Positions 41,004 through 52,408 are shown, counted from the stretch's first letter. The stretch is 64,000 bases of DNA from Frondihabitans peucedani (GCF_039537585.1 NZ_BAABAU010000001.1:496001-560000); one strand, 5' to 3'. Notes: generated by a model from the letters alone, not told the origin. Numbers and translations are program-made.

Positions 41004-41765
41004 ATGGCAACCAAGGCAGTGGGAATCGACATCGGCGGCACCGGAATCAAGGGAGCCATCGTCGACGTCGACAGCGGCGAGCTGATCACCGACCGGATCA
41101 AGAAGGCCACCCCCGAGGGCGGCGAGCCCGACGCGATCGTCGCGGTCGTGAAGCAGATCGTCGAGGAGCTCGGCGACGACGCGAACGACCTGCACGTCGG
41201 CGTGTGCTTCCCGGCGGCGATCATGGACGGCAAGACGCTGTCGGCTGCCAACGTGTCGAAGAAGTGGATCGACTTCGAGGCCGAGAAGCTGTTCGAGACC
41301 ACCCTCGGCAAGGCGATCCACTTCGTCAACGACGCCGACGCCGCCGGCTACGCCGAGGCCCGCTACGGCGCAGCCAAGGGCGTCGACGGCCTCGTGATCA
41401 TGACCACCCTCGGGACCGGCATCGGCACGGCCCTCCTCCACGACGGCACCCTGATCGTCAACGCCGAGCTCGGACACCTCGAGATCGAGGGCAAGGACTA
41501 CGAGACGAAGGCCTCGTTCGCCGCCAAGGAGCGCGACGACCTGTCGTGGAAGCACTGGGCCAAGCGCCTGCAGAAGTACTACTCGCACCTCGAGGCGCTG
41601 CTCTACCCGCGGCTGATCATCGTCGGCGGCGGGGTGTCGAAGCACTACCAGGAGTTCCTGCCGCTGCTCGACCTGCGCGCCGAGATCGTGCCCGCGAAGC
41701 TCCGCAACAACGCGGGGATCCTCGGTGCTGCGGCGCTGGCGTCGGAGTCGAAGCCCGCGTTCTAG
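41004..41765 (+). CDS. ppgK: polyphosphate glucokinase
   Basis: ROK-family kinase phosphorylating glucose with polyphosphate (and often ATP), a typical actinobacterial enzyme. The 253-residue protein shows the phosphate loop GIDIGGTGIKGAIVD, NDADAAGYAEA, MTTLGTGIGTALL and ELGHLEIEGKDYE, which lies in the position of the ROK zinc/His motif. GAGAGAGGCAC lies before ATG 41004. It is 52 bp downstream of map on the same strand, so co-transcription is possible. Confidence 0.95.
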   Translation: MATKAVGIDIGGTGIKGAIVDVDSGELITDRIKKATPEGGEPDAIVAVVKQIVEELGDDANDLHVGVCFPAAIMDGKTLSAANVSKKWIDFEAEKLFETTLGKAIHFVNDADAAGYAEARYGAAKGVDGLVIMTTLGTGIGTALLHDGTLIVNAELGHLEIEGKDYETKASFAAKERDDLSWKHWAKRLQKYYSHLEALLYPRLIIVGGGVSKHYQEFLPLLDLRAEIVPAKLRNNAGILGAAALASESKPAF

Positions 41766-41873
41766 GCGGCCTGCGCGGCTGCGGGCCTCGTGGCGCGCGC
41801 CGCGGTGCCGCCCTACGTTGGGCGGACTGAGCACCCTGCCGCGGCGCCGTGCCGTGTCCGCGAGACGTTGCGC

Positions 41874-41930
41874 GGCAGCGGGCCTCGTCGGGCAGCAGCG
41901 GGCCCGGGCGGGCAGCAGCGGGCCTCGTCG
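41874..41930 (+). repeat. short degenerate tandem repeat downstream of ppgK
   Basis: About three units of roughly 20 bp, consensus GGCAGCAGCGGGCCTCGTCG, lie in the 200-bp gap between ppgK and the 3' end of rnpB. No gene is seen there. Confidence 0.5.
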
Positions 41931-41962
41931 GGGTCGGCGCCCGGGCGGGCCAGCCGGGCGGG

Positions 41963-42350
41963 GCGAATGGGCCGACTGCTACGCCGGGTTCTGTCCGGGT
42001 GTCGTGCGAGCACGACACCGTGGACGGCCATCTATCTCGGCGCTGCGTTGCCGCAGCGCTCCAGCGGTCTACCCGAGGACTCAGCGAGCCGCCTCGAACG
42101 TCCTCTGTCTGACCTTGCTCCGGGCGAGGTTTACCTAGCCGGTCGGTCACCCGAACCGCTGGTGGTCTCTTACACCACCGTTTCACCCTTACCGCGAGCC
42201 CCGGAGGGCCCGTGGCGGTCTGCTCTCTGTTGCACTGTCTCGCGGGTTGCCCCGGGTGGGTGTTACCCACCGCCCTGCTCTGTGGAGCCCGGACGTTCCT
42301 CGGCACGACCCCGAGGGGCCGCGACGCGACCGTCTTGTCGACCCATTCGC
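41963..42350 (-). ncRNA. rnpB: RNase P RNA, bacterial class A
   Basis: Catalytic RNA of RNase P, maturing tRNA 5' ends. The minus strand contains the universal GAGGAACGTCCGGGCTCC (CR-I region) followed by CACAGAGCA, the AGGGTGAAACGGTGGTGTAAGAG block, and the 3' conserved ACAGAACCCGGCGTA. The ends are set by the P1 helix: GCGAATGGG at the 5' end (42350) pairs with CCCATTCGC at the 3' end (41963). About 388 nt. Ends are accurate to a few bases. Confidence 0.95.
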
Positions 42351-42424
42351 GAGGATCAGCCTACCGTCTGTGCGGCTCGCGCTCGGGCACGGGGGCGCCA
42401 GCGCCGCCTTCAGCGGAAACGCGC

Positions 42425-43165
42425 CTAGATTCCCGACTCGTCGGTGCGCACCAGGATCGCCTGGCTGTCGGGGCAGAGCAGGACGTCGTCGGGGGCTGCC
42501 GACCGGACGGTCGCGAGGTCGTTCCCGGTCAGCTCGACGCCGCTGGCGCTCGAGACGCGCGCCCGGAGGTGCGACGCGCCGACGCCGTAGCGCTCGCGCT
42601 GCCGCTCGTAGAGGGCGAGCAGCTCGGTGGGGACGCGGCCGGCGATCGTCTCGCGGTTCGCCACGGCGTGAGTGCGCTCCGACTCGACGTCTCGGAGCGA
42701 GACATCGCGGGCCGCGTCGAGCTCGGACCGCTTGGCGGCGAGAGCGTCGAGCTCCCCCTGCGTCGAGGCGACGACGGCACCGGAGGACTCGACGCGGTCC
42801 ATCACGTCGAGCTGCACGTCTTCGAGGGCGCTCTGACGGGTGGCGAGGGCCTGCAGCTCCTGCTCGAGGGCCTGGATGTCCTTCTGCGACGAGCTGTTCT
42901 GCAGGCGGTCGCGGTCGCGCGCGACACGGGCCTCGACGATGGCGACGTCGGACTCGATGCGGGCGAGCTCTCGGCGGGCGTCCTCGGCGGCGCCCTCCTC
43001 GGTGGTGAGGCGCACTCGGAGCGCGGCGACCTGCTTGTCGAGTTCGGCGAGAGCCTGGTTCTCGGGGAGCTGGCGGCCGCGGTGCGCGAGCTGCTGCAGG
43101 CTCGTGTCGAGCTGCTGGAGGTCGAGCAGGAGTGCCTGGTCGGCGGGACTGGCTTTCAGGGGCAT
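42425..43165 (-). CDS. coiled-coil protein with degenerate C4 zinc-ribbon
   Basis: A 246-residue protein of the zf-RING_7/C4-type zinc ribbon family. A long antiparallel coiled coil spans residues 10-180 (LLLDLQQLDTSLQQLA, ALEQELQALATRQSAL). The C-terminal domain keeps the family frame (LLALYERQRERYGVGAS..., VRSAAPDDVLLC...AILVRTDESGI). Three of the four zinc cysteines are gone: the first pair reads SSAS and the second CPDS. It therefore probably does not bind zinc in the usual way. It lies just upstream of rnpB and downstream of the Nif3 gene on the same strand. Confidence 0.85.
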   Translation of the reverse strand: MPLKASPADQALLLDLQQLDTSLQQLAHRGRQLPENQALAELDKQVAALRVRLTTEEGAAEDARRELARIESDVAIVEARVARDRDRLQNSSSQKDIQALEQELQALATRQSALEDVQLDVMDRVESSGAVVASTQGELDALAAKRSELDAARDVSLRDVESERTHAVANRETIAGRVPTELLALYERQRERYGVGASHLRARVSSASGVELTGNDLATVRSAAPDDVLLCPDSQAILVRTDESGI

Positions 43166-43267
43166 GGTGGTCTCACTCGGTCGGGGCGCACCGCAGGATC
43201 GAGGCGCGAGGGCTGGGTGCGCGGAGCGCTGAGGCGGAAGGACGGCAGGGGAAGGGACCGGACAGGG

Positions 43268-44086
43268 TCATCGCACGACCGCGAAGTCCCACGGGTCGGT
43301 CCGGAGATCGGAGAGGGTGACCTCGACGTCGGGCAGGAGCTGCCGGAGCTGCGCCGCGGCCGTGTCGAGCCAGAGCCACTCGCTCGCCCAGTGCGACACG
43401 TCGACGAGAGCCGGCCCCCGCCCCAGGAGCATGAGCTCGCGGGCGTCGGACGCCGGGTGGTGGCGGAGATCGCTGGTGATGTAGACGTCGGCGCGTCGGA
43501 CGGCGTCGTTCGACAGCAGCGAGTCTCCGGCGCCGGCGCAGAGGGCGACCGTCTCGACGACTCGCTCGTGGTCGCCGGCGACGCGGACTCCACCAGCGGT
43601 CGGCGGGAGGATGTCGGTGAGGAGCCGGGCGAGAGCCATCAGGGTCAGGGGCTCGGCGAAGCGACCCGTGATCCCGAGCCCGGTGGCGGCGCCGGGCCCG
43701 GCCGGCTCGAGCGGCACCTGGTCGACGAGCCCGAGCTGGTGCGCGAGCACGCGCGAGGTGCCGGTCTCGACGGCGTCGGCGTTGGTGTGGGCCGCGAGGA
43801 GGCTCACTCCCCCGCGGATCAGGCGCGCGATGAGAGCGCCCTTGGTGGTCGACTCGGCCACGGTCGTGGTGCCGCGGAGGAGCAGCGGGTGGTGCACGAG
43901 GAGCAGGTCGGCACCGATGTCGAGCGCCTCGTCGGCGGTCTCGAGGACGGCGTCGACGGCGAGGTGCACATGGCCGATCGTGGCCGCAGGATCACCGATC
44001 ACGAGCCCGGGGGCATCCCACGACGCGGCGCCCGAGACGGGCCAGAGCTGTTCGACGGCGAGGCCGACCGCTTCGAGAGTGGACAC
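43268..44086 (-). CDS. Nif3-like dinuclear metal-centre protein (DUF34)
   Basis: A 272-residue NIF3/YbgI family protein. Metal ligands are visible in LLLVHHPLLLRG, LLAAHTNADAV and VDVSHWASEWLWL (His plus Glu). The family is suspected to act as a GTP cyclohydrolase-like or metal chaperone enzyme; its role is unresolved. GTG 44086 has TAAGCT 6 nt upstream, and this hexamer overlaps the TAA stop of the preceding gene. It is therefore expected to have its own leaderless transcript besides read-through. Confidence 0.9.
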   Translation of the reverse strand: MSTLEAVGLAVEQLWPVSGAASWDAPGLVIGDPAATIGHVHLAVDAVLETADEALDIGADLLLVHHPLLLRGTTTVAESTTKGALIARLIRGGVSLLAAHTNADAVETGTSRVLAHQLGLVDQVPLEPAGPGAATGLGITGRFAEPLTLMALARLLTDILPPTAGGVRVAGDHERVVETVALCAGAGDSLLSNDAVRRADVYITSDLRHHPASDARELMLLGRGPALVDVSHWASEWLWLDTAAAQLRQLLPDVEVTLSDLRTDPWDFAVVR

Positions 44087-44095
44087 GCTCCCAGC

Positions 44096-45304
44096 TTAGT
44101 CGGCGGGCTGATCCTGCTCGGTGTTCGCGGTCCGGGCTGAGGAGGACAGGCGGTCGCCGATCGCCACGACCACGAGGGCCAGGACGAATGCGCCGACGAG
44201 GGCCGCCACGATCGAGAGCTCGACGTGCGCGCCGCGGGTCGCGACCAGCCCGCTCAGGAAGCCCTGCCACCCGAATCCGGGGGCGGTCGTGCTGACGAGT
44301 CCTTCGCCGACAACGGTCCCGACGACGAGGCCGCCCACGAAGACCCCGGAGCGCCAGGCACTCGGGAGCCCGGACGCAGGGGTGCCGGTCGGGAGCAGGC
44401 GGCTGACGCCGAACCGCGCGACGACCGCACCGAGGAAGGACGCGGCCAGGGCGGCGGCCGCGGCGAACCCGGCGGTGAGGGCGAGGGACGCACCGGTCGG
44501 CGCCAGCACCAGCGAGACGACGACCAGGGTCAGCGCGAGTGCTGCCGCGGCGACGACGAGGACGGGGCTGACGGCCGACCGGGCGGCCGTCGTGGAGACC
44601 GGTGCGTCGTCGGCGCGCTCGAGGAGTTCCTCGTCGGCCAGGCGGGCACGCTCGGCGTGCGGGTTGGCGGCGGGTTCGGGGGCCGTCCCTGTCGGGATGA
44701 CCGGTGCTGAGTCGTGGGCGTCAGCGGAGACGATGCGCTCGGGCACCAGAGCCTCGCCGGCAGGCGCCGAGGTGGTGGCCACGATCGACGGACCGGTCTG
44801 GACGGGGATGACGCCGGTGAAGTGGAGGCGGGTGCGCTCGAGCTCGTCGAGAGCGTCTTCCGTGCCGATGCGCCGGATCTCCGCCTCCCAGGCGGCGAAG
44901 CGGGCGGCCTCGGCAGCGCGGAGCTGCATCTGCGCCTGCAGGATGCCGATCAGGTCGACCGTGGCGGTGTCGTCGGTGTGGCGGTCGACGAGCGGCACGA
45001 GGTCCTCGTCGTCGAGGGAGCCGCGCAGCGGAGGGCGCGGGAACCCGCGGTCGACGTCGTCGTCGTCGTCGTCCTGCAGCACCGCTTCGAGCGCGGCGGC
45101 GGGGTCGAGCGGGGCGACGACCTCGACGACCGGGGGCGCGGACTCGTCGGCGCTCACGCTCACCGGCGCAGGATCCGCCGGGAGCGCCTCGGGCAGAGAC
45201 AGACCTCCGGCCGGTGTGAATGTCGAGCGGCGGAGGGGGTGCTCTCTCTCGTCCACGAAGGCCGTCACCGTCCCCATCGTCCTCGAATCCAGCTGATCGG
45301 TCAT
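44096..45304 (-). CDS. conserved membrane protein, unknown function
   Basis: A 402-residue protein with no recognised domain. The first ~240 residues are hydrophilic and acidic, with a DDDDDDVD run near 85 and a helical AQMQLRAAEAARFAAWEAEIRR stretch near 130. The last ~160 hold about four transmembrane helices (VLVVAAAALALTLVVVSLVL, LTAGFAAAAALAASFLG, SGVFVGGLVVGTVVGEG, LSIVAALVGAFVLALVVVAI). ATG 45304 has TATCAT 6 nt upstream, a leaderless pattern. It lies directly before the Nif3 gene. Confidence 0.75.
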   Translation of the reverse strand: MTDQLDSRTMGTVTAFVDEREHPLRRSTFTPAGGLSLPEALPADPAPVSVSADESAPPVVEVVAPLDPAAALEAVLQDDDDDDVDRGFPRPPLRGSLDDEDLVPLVDRHTDDTATVDLIGILQAQMQLRAAEAARFAAWEAEIRRIGTEDALDELERTRLHFTGVIPVQTGPSIVATTSAPAGEALVPERIVSADAHDSAPVIPTGTAPEPAANPHAERARLADEELLERADDAPVSTTAARSAVSPVLVVAAAALALTLVVVSLVLAPTGASLALTAGFAAAAALAASFLGAVVARFGVSRLLPTGTPASGLPSAWRSGVFVGGLVVGTVVGEGLVSTTAPGFGWQGFLSGLVATRGAHVELSIVAALVGAFVLALVVVAIGDRLSSSARTANTEQDQPAD

Positions 45305-45407
45305 GCCGGAATGATATGCGCTCATATCCGTGTATTCGTCAGGCGCGCCGGTGCTGCTCCCGCGCGTGTCGCGCCCCGATCGGAGCCGAGCTCGCGCCAG
45401 ACGGAGA

Positions 45408-45438
45408 AGAGGGGCGGCCGATCACCGGCCGCCCCTCT
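45408..45438. terminator. hairpin terminator after the ABC-F gene
   Basis: A 13-bp perfect stem, AGAGGGGCGGCCG with its complement, and a 5-nt loop lies in the ~250-bp gap between the ABC-F stop and the next minus-strand gene. Nothing else was recognised in the gap. Confidence 0.75.
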
Positions 45439-45557
45439 GGTGAGGTGAGAGTAGGGGTCTCACGGGCAGTGGTTCGGCACCCTCCGCGAGGGGGTTGGGT
45501 GGCGGCGGGACCCCAGACCGGGTGCGACCCGATCGGGGTGCGCGGGCGGAGCGCCGC

Positions 45558-47246
45558 TCACCGGGCCCGCGCGACCCGCCCCTCGTCCCACACCGGCTCC
45601 GGCGCCTCATAGACCGTGCCGTCGCTTCCGAAGACCACGAACCGGTCGAACGAGCGGGCGAACCAGCGGTCGTGCGTGACCGCGATCACGGTGCCCTCGA
45701 ACCTCTCGAGCGCCTCCTCCAGGGCCTCCGCCGACACGATGTCGAGGTTGTCGGTGGGCTCGTCGAGGAGGAGGAGGGTCGCGCCGCCGAGCTCCAGCAG
45801 CAGGATCTGCAGGCACGCCTGCTGTCCGCCGCTCAGCGACTCGAACACCTGCTCGGCCGACTCGACGAGGCCGTAGCGGTCGAGGGCGCGGCTCGCGGCC
45901 TCGCGCCCGAGGCCCGCCCGCTCCTCGTCGCCCGCGTGCAGGATCTCGAGCAGCGTGCGTCCGATCATGTCCGGGTGCTCGTGGGCCTGTGCGAACCACC
46001 CCGGCACCACTCGGGCCCCCAGGATCGCGCGCCCGGTGTGGGCGACCCCGTCGAGCCCGCGGCCGACGGCGGTCAGGTGCCCCTCTCTCGGCTCGGGGTC
46101 GGTGCCGCCCTTCGCCAGCAGCCGCAGGAAGTGCGACTTCCCCGACCCGTTCGAGCCGAGCACGGCGATCCGCTCGCCGAACCAGAGCTCGGCGTCGAAG
46201 GGCGCCATGAGTCCGGTGAGCTCCAGCCGCTCGCAGACGACCGCTCTCTTGCCGGTGCGGGAGCCCCGCAGACGGATGGCGAGATCCTGCTCTCTCGGAC
46301 GCTCTTCCGGCGGACCCGCCTGCTCGAACTTCGACAGTCTCGTGACGGCGGCCTGGTAGCGCGAGGCCATGGAGTCGTTGTTCGCGGCCTTGATCTTGAG
46401 GTTCCGCACGAGGGTCTGGAGCTTCTCGTGCTGCTCGTCCCACCTCCGGCGGAGCTCGTCGAGGCGGTCCATCCGGTCGGCCCGCGCCTGGTGGTAGGTG
46501 CCGAAGGTCGAGCCGTGGGTCCACGTCGTGTTGCCCGCCGCGCCGACCTCGACGGTGATGACGCGGTCGGCGACCCGGGCGAGGAGCTCGCGGTCGTGAC
46601 TGACCAGCAGGACGGTCTTCGGCGAGGCCGCCAGGGCGTCTTCGAGCCACCGCTTGCCGGGCACGTCGAGGTAGTTGTCGGGCTCGTCGAGGAGCAGCAC
46701 CTGCTCGGGCCCGCGGAGGAGCGCTTCGAGGACGAGCCGCTTCTGCTCGCCTCCGCTCAGGGTCGTGACCTCCCGGTACCGCGCCCGCTCGAACGGGACG
46801 CCGAGGGCCCGGATCGTGCAGGTGTCCCAGAGGGTCTCCTGCTCGTAGCCGCCGGCGTCGGCGTAGTCGCCGAGCGCGGTGGCGTAGGCCATCTGAGTGT
46901 CGTGCTCGTCGCGCTCGATCAGGGCGTCCTCCGCCTGGACCAGCGCTCGAGCCGCAGAGCGCACCGCGGGCGGCGCGACCGAGATCAGGAGATCGTGGAC
47001 GGTGGTGTCGTCGCGGACGTGACCGACGAACTGGTCCATGACGCCGAGGCCGCCGTCGATCGCCACCACTCCCCCGTCGGGCGCGATCTCGCCTCGGATG
47101 AGGCGGAGGAGGGTCGACTTGCCGACCCCGTTCGCGCCGATCAGGACCGCCTTCGACCCCTCGCCGACGCGGAACGAGACCTCGTCGAGGAGCGGTCTCC
47201 CGTCGGCGAGGGAGTACGAGACTCTCGCGACGTCGATGTAGCCCAT
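45558..47246 (-). CDS. ABC-F family ATP-binding protein
   Basis: A 562-residue protein with two ABC domains in tandem and no membrane segment, so an ABC-F ribosome-binding factor and not a transporter. Domain 1 has Walker A GANGVGKST, signature LSGGEQKRL and Walker B LLLDEPDNYLD. Domain 2 has GSNGSGKS, LSGGQQACLQ and LLLDEPTDNLD. The linker (about 240-320) is a charged helical arm (DRLDELRRRWDEQHEKLQTL). Members either protect ribosomes from antibiotics or tune translation; which applies cannot be told here. ATG 47246 follows GGGAGA. Confidence 0.9.
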   Translation of the reverse strand: MGYIDVARVSYSLADGRPLLDEVSFRVGEGSKAVLIGANGVGKSTLLRLIRGEIAPDGGVVAIDGGLGVMDQFVGHVRDDTTVHDLLISVAPPAVRSAARALVQAEDALIERDEHDTQMAYATALGDYADAGGYEQETLWDTCTIRALGVPFERARYREVTTLSGGEQKRLVLEALLRGPEQVLLLDEPDNYLDVPGKRWLEDALAASPKTVLLVSHDRELLARVADRVITVEVGAAGNTTWTHGSTFGTYHQARADRMDRLDELRRRWDEQHEKLQTLVRNLKIKAANNDSMASRYQAAVTRLSKFEQAGPPEERPREQDLAIRLRGSRTGKRAVVCERLELTGLMAPFDAELWFGERIAVLGSNGSGKSHFLRLLAKGGTDPEPREGHLTAVGRGLDGVAHTGRAILGARVVPGWFAQAHEHPDMIGRTLLEILHAGDEERAGLGREAASRALDRYGLVESAEQVFESLSGGQQACLQILLLELGGATLLLLDEPTDNLDIVSAEALEEALERFEGTVIAVTHDRWFARSFDRFVVFGSDGTVYEAPEPVWDEGRVARAR

Positions 47247-47438
47247 TGTGTTCTCCCAGTCGGCGGGTCGACGGCTCTCCGTCGACGCCGCCCCGAGGGC
47301 AGCCGACCAGACTAGCGGCGCCCGGGCCGCTCCCGCCACCGCGGTGGCTCGCCCCGTTCGGGGTGTGGTGCGTCGGCCGGGCCTCCGGCAGTCTTCGGGC
47401 AGTCCCGGCGATGCGCGTCGTGGCGCGTAGGGAGATCG

Positions 47439-49772
47439 ATGTCAGCCACCGGTGCACTCCGAGGACACACGATCGGGAGGCGGGCCGTCGCGGTCCTCTC
47501 CGCTGTCACCGCCGCGGCAGTGATCGCCGCGGCATCCCTCGCTCTCGGCGCGGCTCCCGCGCGGGCCGACACGACAGGGAACACCGACGTCGTCGTCGCC
47601 AGCATCCGCATCCGCCCGATCGACCCGGTGGTCGCGGGCTCGCAGTTCACGTTCACGGTCGACGGGCTCGACTCGTCGGGCGCCGTCGTCGCCGACGTCA
47701 CCGACGACCTGACCGAGCTCGACCTCCTCCAGCCCGGCAGCACCGAGCCGATCGTGTTCCCGAGCTACGCGGTCCACAGCGCCCTGTACGGCACCTACGT
47801 CGGCACGAACACCCTCACCGTTCACGACGGCGACCTGGTCTCGGACCCCCTCGACTTCGAGGTCGTCGCCGGGCCGCCGGCGAGCCTCTCGTGGACGAAC
47901 ACGACATCGTCCTTCGAGTCCGGCACCTCCTTCGCCTTCGACACCCGCGCTTACGACGCACAGAACGACCCGCTCCCGAGCGACGGCGCCGTCGTCACGT
48001 CGACCGACCCGTCCGATTCGGTCGACGGCACCTCGGTGACCTTCGGCGACCCCGGGACACGGACCATCACGGTCACGCTCGGCGACGCCACGCTGAGCCG
48101 CGACGTGGAGGTCACGCCCGCCCCCGTGGTCCTGCCCGCCGTCCTCTCGTTCATCGACCCGCCGGCGCTCCCGATCGAGGCGGGCTCACCCTGGCAGTAC
48201 CTCGTGCGCGCAACCCAGGGCGACGAACCGGTGCCGACCGACGCGCCCTTGTTCACGGTCACCTCGCCGGACGGCGACGCACTGGCGCCGAAGTACCTCG
48301 TCGTCGGCCCGGACGGCGACATCACCATCAAGAGGGCGGGCTCCTGGCTGGTCACCGCCACGAGCGGCGACCTCACCGCCAGCACGCCCGTCACGATCAC
48401 CGCGTCGTTCCCCTACCGCCTCTCCGGAGTCCCGACGCAATTGCAGGCGGGCGCCTTCCGGGCGGTCCTCGGCGCCGTCGACATCTACGGCAACGCCGTG
48501 CAGCTGAACTCCGAGACCGACATCGGCGACGAGGACGGCACGGAGTACTCCTTCGCAGCGGGCACGTCGACCCTCACGGGCACGATCAGGACGGCCGGGA
48601 AGCATCGGCTGATCCTGCGCCCGGACGGTGTCGAGCTCGACTACCGGCCGACGGTCACCGTCACCCTTGGAGCACCCTCGTCGCTCTCCTTCGTCTCGCC
48701 CGCCCTCTCGGTCACGGCCGCAGGCTCCGCCACCTACTCCATCCAGGGTGTCGACGCCTACAGCAACAGAGGAGCGGTGACGGCGAAGCTCACGAGCAGC
48801 AACCCTCTCGACACGGTCTCGGGCACCACCGTGACGTTCGGCAGGATCGCTGGGACCCGCACCCTCACGGCGACCTCCGGCTCCCTCTCCAAGAAGCTCG
48901 CGGTCGCGGTCGTCGCCGGAAAGACGGTCGCGCTGAAGATCGTGCCGGCCGCGTCGTCGTGGGAGGCGGGCACGTCGCTGGCATTCACCCTGACCGGCAC
49001 CGACGCCTACGGCAACGCGACCCGGATGGACCAGGCCTCGGTCGACTCCTCCGGGTCGGGTGACGGCGTCGACACGAGTCGCGTCCAAGGCACCGTGGGT
49101 GCAGGTTCTGTGTCGGGCAGGTACGCGGGCCGGCGGACCCTCACCGCGACCCTCGGCGCCGTCCACGCCAGCGTCGTCGTCTCGGTCGCCCCGTCGCGGG
49201 TCGCAACGTCGTCGATCTCGGGCCCGGCCCTCGGCACCCTCGCCATCGCAGGGCAGAAGGTCACCTTCGTGCTGAACGCGTACGACCGCTTCGGCAACCG
49301 GATCGACACCTCGGCCGCGCGCTTCTCGTCGTCGACCGCCGGCGACGTCTTCGTCGGCCACACGGTGCAGTTCCTCACGCCGACCGATCACGTGAAGGGG
49401 CAGAGGCGCACGACGATCTCGTCGGTCTTCACCTGGCGCGGTGCGACGACGCAGACGACCTTCGCGAACCTGATCATCGCCAACGACAACGCCGCCCTCG
49501 GCATGGCCGCTCCGAAGACGGCCTCCGCGGGCAAGCCGTTCACCGTGACCGTGACGATCGGGAAGGGCACCAGCGGCTACCAGCCGACGGGCTCGCTCCG
49601 CCTCGCGTACGACTCCAAGACGGTCACCGTCGCCCTCGGCAGCGCCTCCAGCTACCGGATCACCGTGCCGGGGCTCTCGAAGGGCACGCACACCCTCCGT
49701 GCCACCTACCTCCCGACCGGCTACGTCTACCCCGGGAACACGACGCCGACGGCGACCGTCAGCGTCGGCTGA
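47439..49772 (+). CDS. secreted protein with repeated Ig-like domains
   Basis: A 777-residue exported protein. The signal peptide (RRAVAVLSAVTAAAVIAAASLALGA-type) has a probable cleavage after APARA (about residue 44). About seven to eight beta-rich Ig-like modules follow, with recurring phrases such as AGSxxxFTVDGLD, VDAYSNRG, GTDAYGNAT and NAYDRFGNR, resembling bacterial Ig/invasin-type domains. There is no LPXTG motif or C-terminal anchor helix. It is likely a surface or released structural or adhesin protein. GGGAGATCG precedes ATG 47439. Stand-alone, divergent from the ABC-F gene. Confidence 0.78.
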   Translation: MSATGALRGHTIGRRAVAVLSAVTAAAVIAAASLALGAAPARADTTGNTDVVVASIRIRPIDPVVAGSQFTFTVDGLDSSGAVVADVTDDLTELDLLQPGSTEPIVFPSYAVHSALYGTYVGTNTLTVHDGDLVSDPLDFEVVAGPPASLSWTNTTSSFESGTSFAFDTRAYDAQNDPLPSDGAVVTSTDPSDSVDGTSVTFGDPGTRTITVTLGDATLSRDVEVTPAPVVLPAVLSFIDPPALPIEAGSPWQYLVRATQGDEPVPTDAPLFTVTSPDGDALAPKYLVVGPDGDITIKRAGSWLVTATSGDLTASTPVTITASFPYRLSGVPTQLQAGAFRAVLGAVDIYGNAVQLNSETDIGDEDGTEYSFAAGTSTLTGTIRTAGKHRLILRPDGVELDYRPTVTVTLGAPSSLSFVSPALSVTAAGSATYSIQGVDAYSNRGAVTAKLTSSNPLDTVSGTTVTFGRIAGTRTLTATSGSLSKKLAVAVVAGKTVALKIVPAASSWEAGTSLAFTLTGTDAYGNATRMDQASVDSSGSGDGVDTSRVQGTVGAGSVSGRYAGRRTLTATLGAVHASVVVSVAPSRVATSSISGPALGTLAIAGQKVTFVLNAYDRFGNRIDTSAARFSSSTAGDVFVGHTVQFLTPTDHVKGQRRTTISSVFTWRGATTQTTFANLIIANDNAALGMAAPKTASAGKPFTVTVTIGKGTSGYQPTGSLRLAYDSKTVTVALGSASSYRITVPGLSKGTHTLRATYLPTGYVYPGNTTPTATVSVG

Positions 49773-49907
49773 GGCCCGGTCGGGCGTACGGTCGGCGCTC
49801 GTCGGGCCCACGGTCGGGACCTTCTCGGGGCCCGGACCGGGCGCCCCGGCACGGCGCGGACAGCAGGATCGTCGTGGTCGAGGGCCCGGAGCGACTACCG
49901 TTTGACT

Positions 49908-51731
<1,824 letters not shown>

Positions 51732-51762
51732 CGTCCGCACGGGCGCCCCGAGCCAGACGACA

Positions 51763-51796
51763 CCGCCCCGCCACCCTCTCCAGGGTGGCGGGGCGG
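51763..51796. terminator. hairpin terminator
   Basis: A perfect 15-bp stem CCGCCCCGCCACCCT with complement and a CTCC loop lies between the helicase stop and the convergent gene at 51812. Confidence 0.85.
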
Positions 51797-51811
51797 TCGT
51801 GTCTCGACGGG

Positions 51812-52309
51812 TCAGGCGGCCGCCTGGGCGCGGGCGACGACCGCCTCACGCTCCCGGGCCTCGTCCTCGAGGGCGGCGGCGTACTCGGCGCTGCCCTGGC
51901 CGTGGCTGGCGCCGACGGCGCGACGGGCGGCTGTCGCGGCACGCAGGTCGGCGACGACTGACGCGATCGCGGCGGGCGTCGGGGTCGACGCTCCGGCCTC
52001 GGCCACCCAGCCGTAGGTGCCTCCGACGGAGAGCGGGCCGGGCACCGCCTCGGCCGCGCTCGAGCGGAAGTCGAACGTGGTCTCCTCGAACACCGACCGG
52101 GCCTCGGCCTTGTTCCGGCTCATCAGCCGGGTCGTCCGGTACTCCTCGGTGAGGGTCGCCGCAGCCGAGACCACGGCCTCGCCGCCGTCGATGACGACGT
52201 CGTAGGTGCCGGCCTTGATCGTGTAGCGGTCGTACCAGGCGGCGTCGTCGAGCGTGTCGTCGACGTACTCGAAGTCGTCGAGGATGGTCAGGTGGTGAGC
52301 GGATGCCAT
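51812..52309 (-). CDS. hypothetical protein
   Basis: A 165-residue protein with no recognised family. It has no signal peptide or membrane segment. The N-terminal half looks beta-rich with aromatic and Tyr/Asp residues (FEYVDDTLDDAAWYDRYTI, GTYDVVIDGG). The C-terminal third is Ala/Arg-rich and helical. GAAGGAGG lies before ATG 52309, a strong ribosome-binding site, and codon use matches its neighbours, so it is a real gene. Confidence 0.7.
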   Translation of the reverse strand: MASAHHLTILDDFEYVDDTLDDAAWYDRYTIKAGTYDVVIDGGEAVVSAAATLTEEYRTTRLMSRNKAEARSVFEETTFDFRSSAAEAVPGPLSVGGTYGWVAEAGASTPTPAAIASVVADLRAATAARRAVGASHGQGSAEYAAALEDEAREREAVVARAQAAA

Positions 52310-52408
52310 GGGGGTCCTCCTTCGGGCGCGAGCCGACCGCGGTTGCGGACTCGGAGGCCACCGTCCATCCTGGTGCCCACCACCGACACCGCGGGCCGCG
52401 ACTGGCCG

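Noticed and set aside
41940-42420. Several open frames in the 41.7-42.4 kb interval
   Set aside because: They overlap the RNase P RNA, whose conserved blocks and P1 helix are unmistakable.
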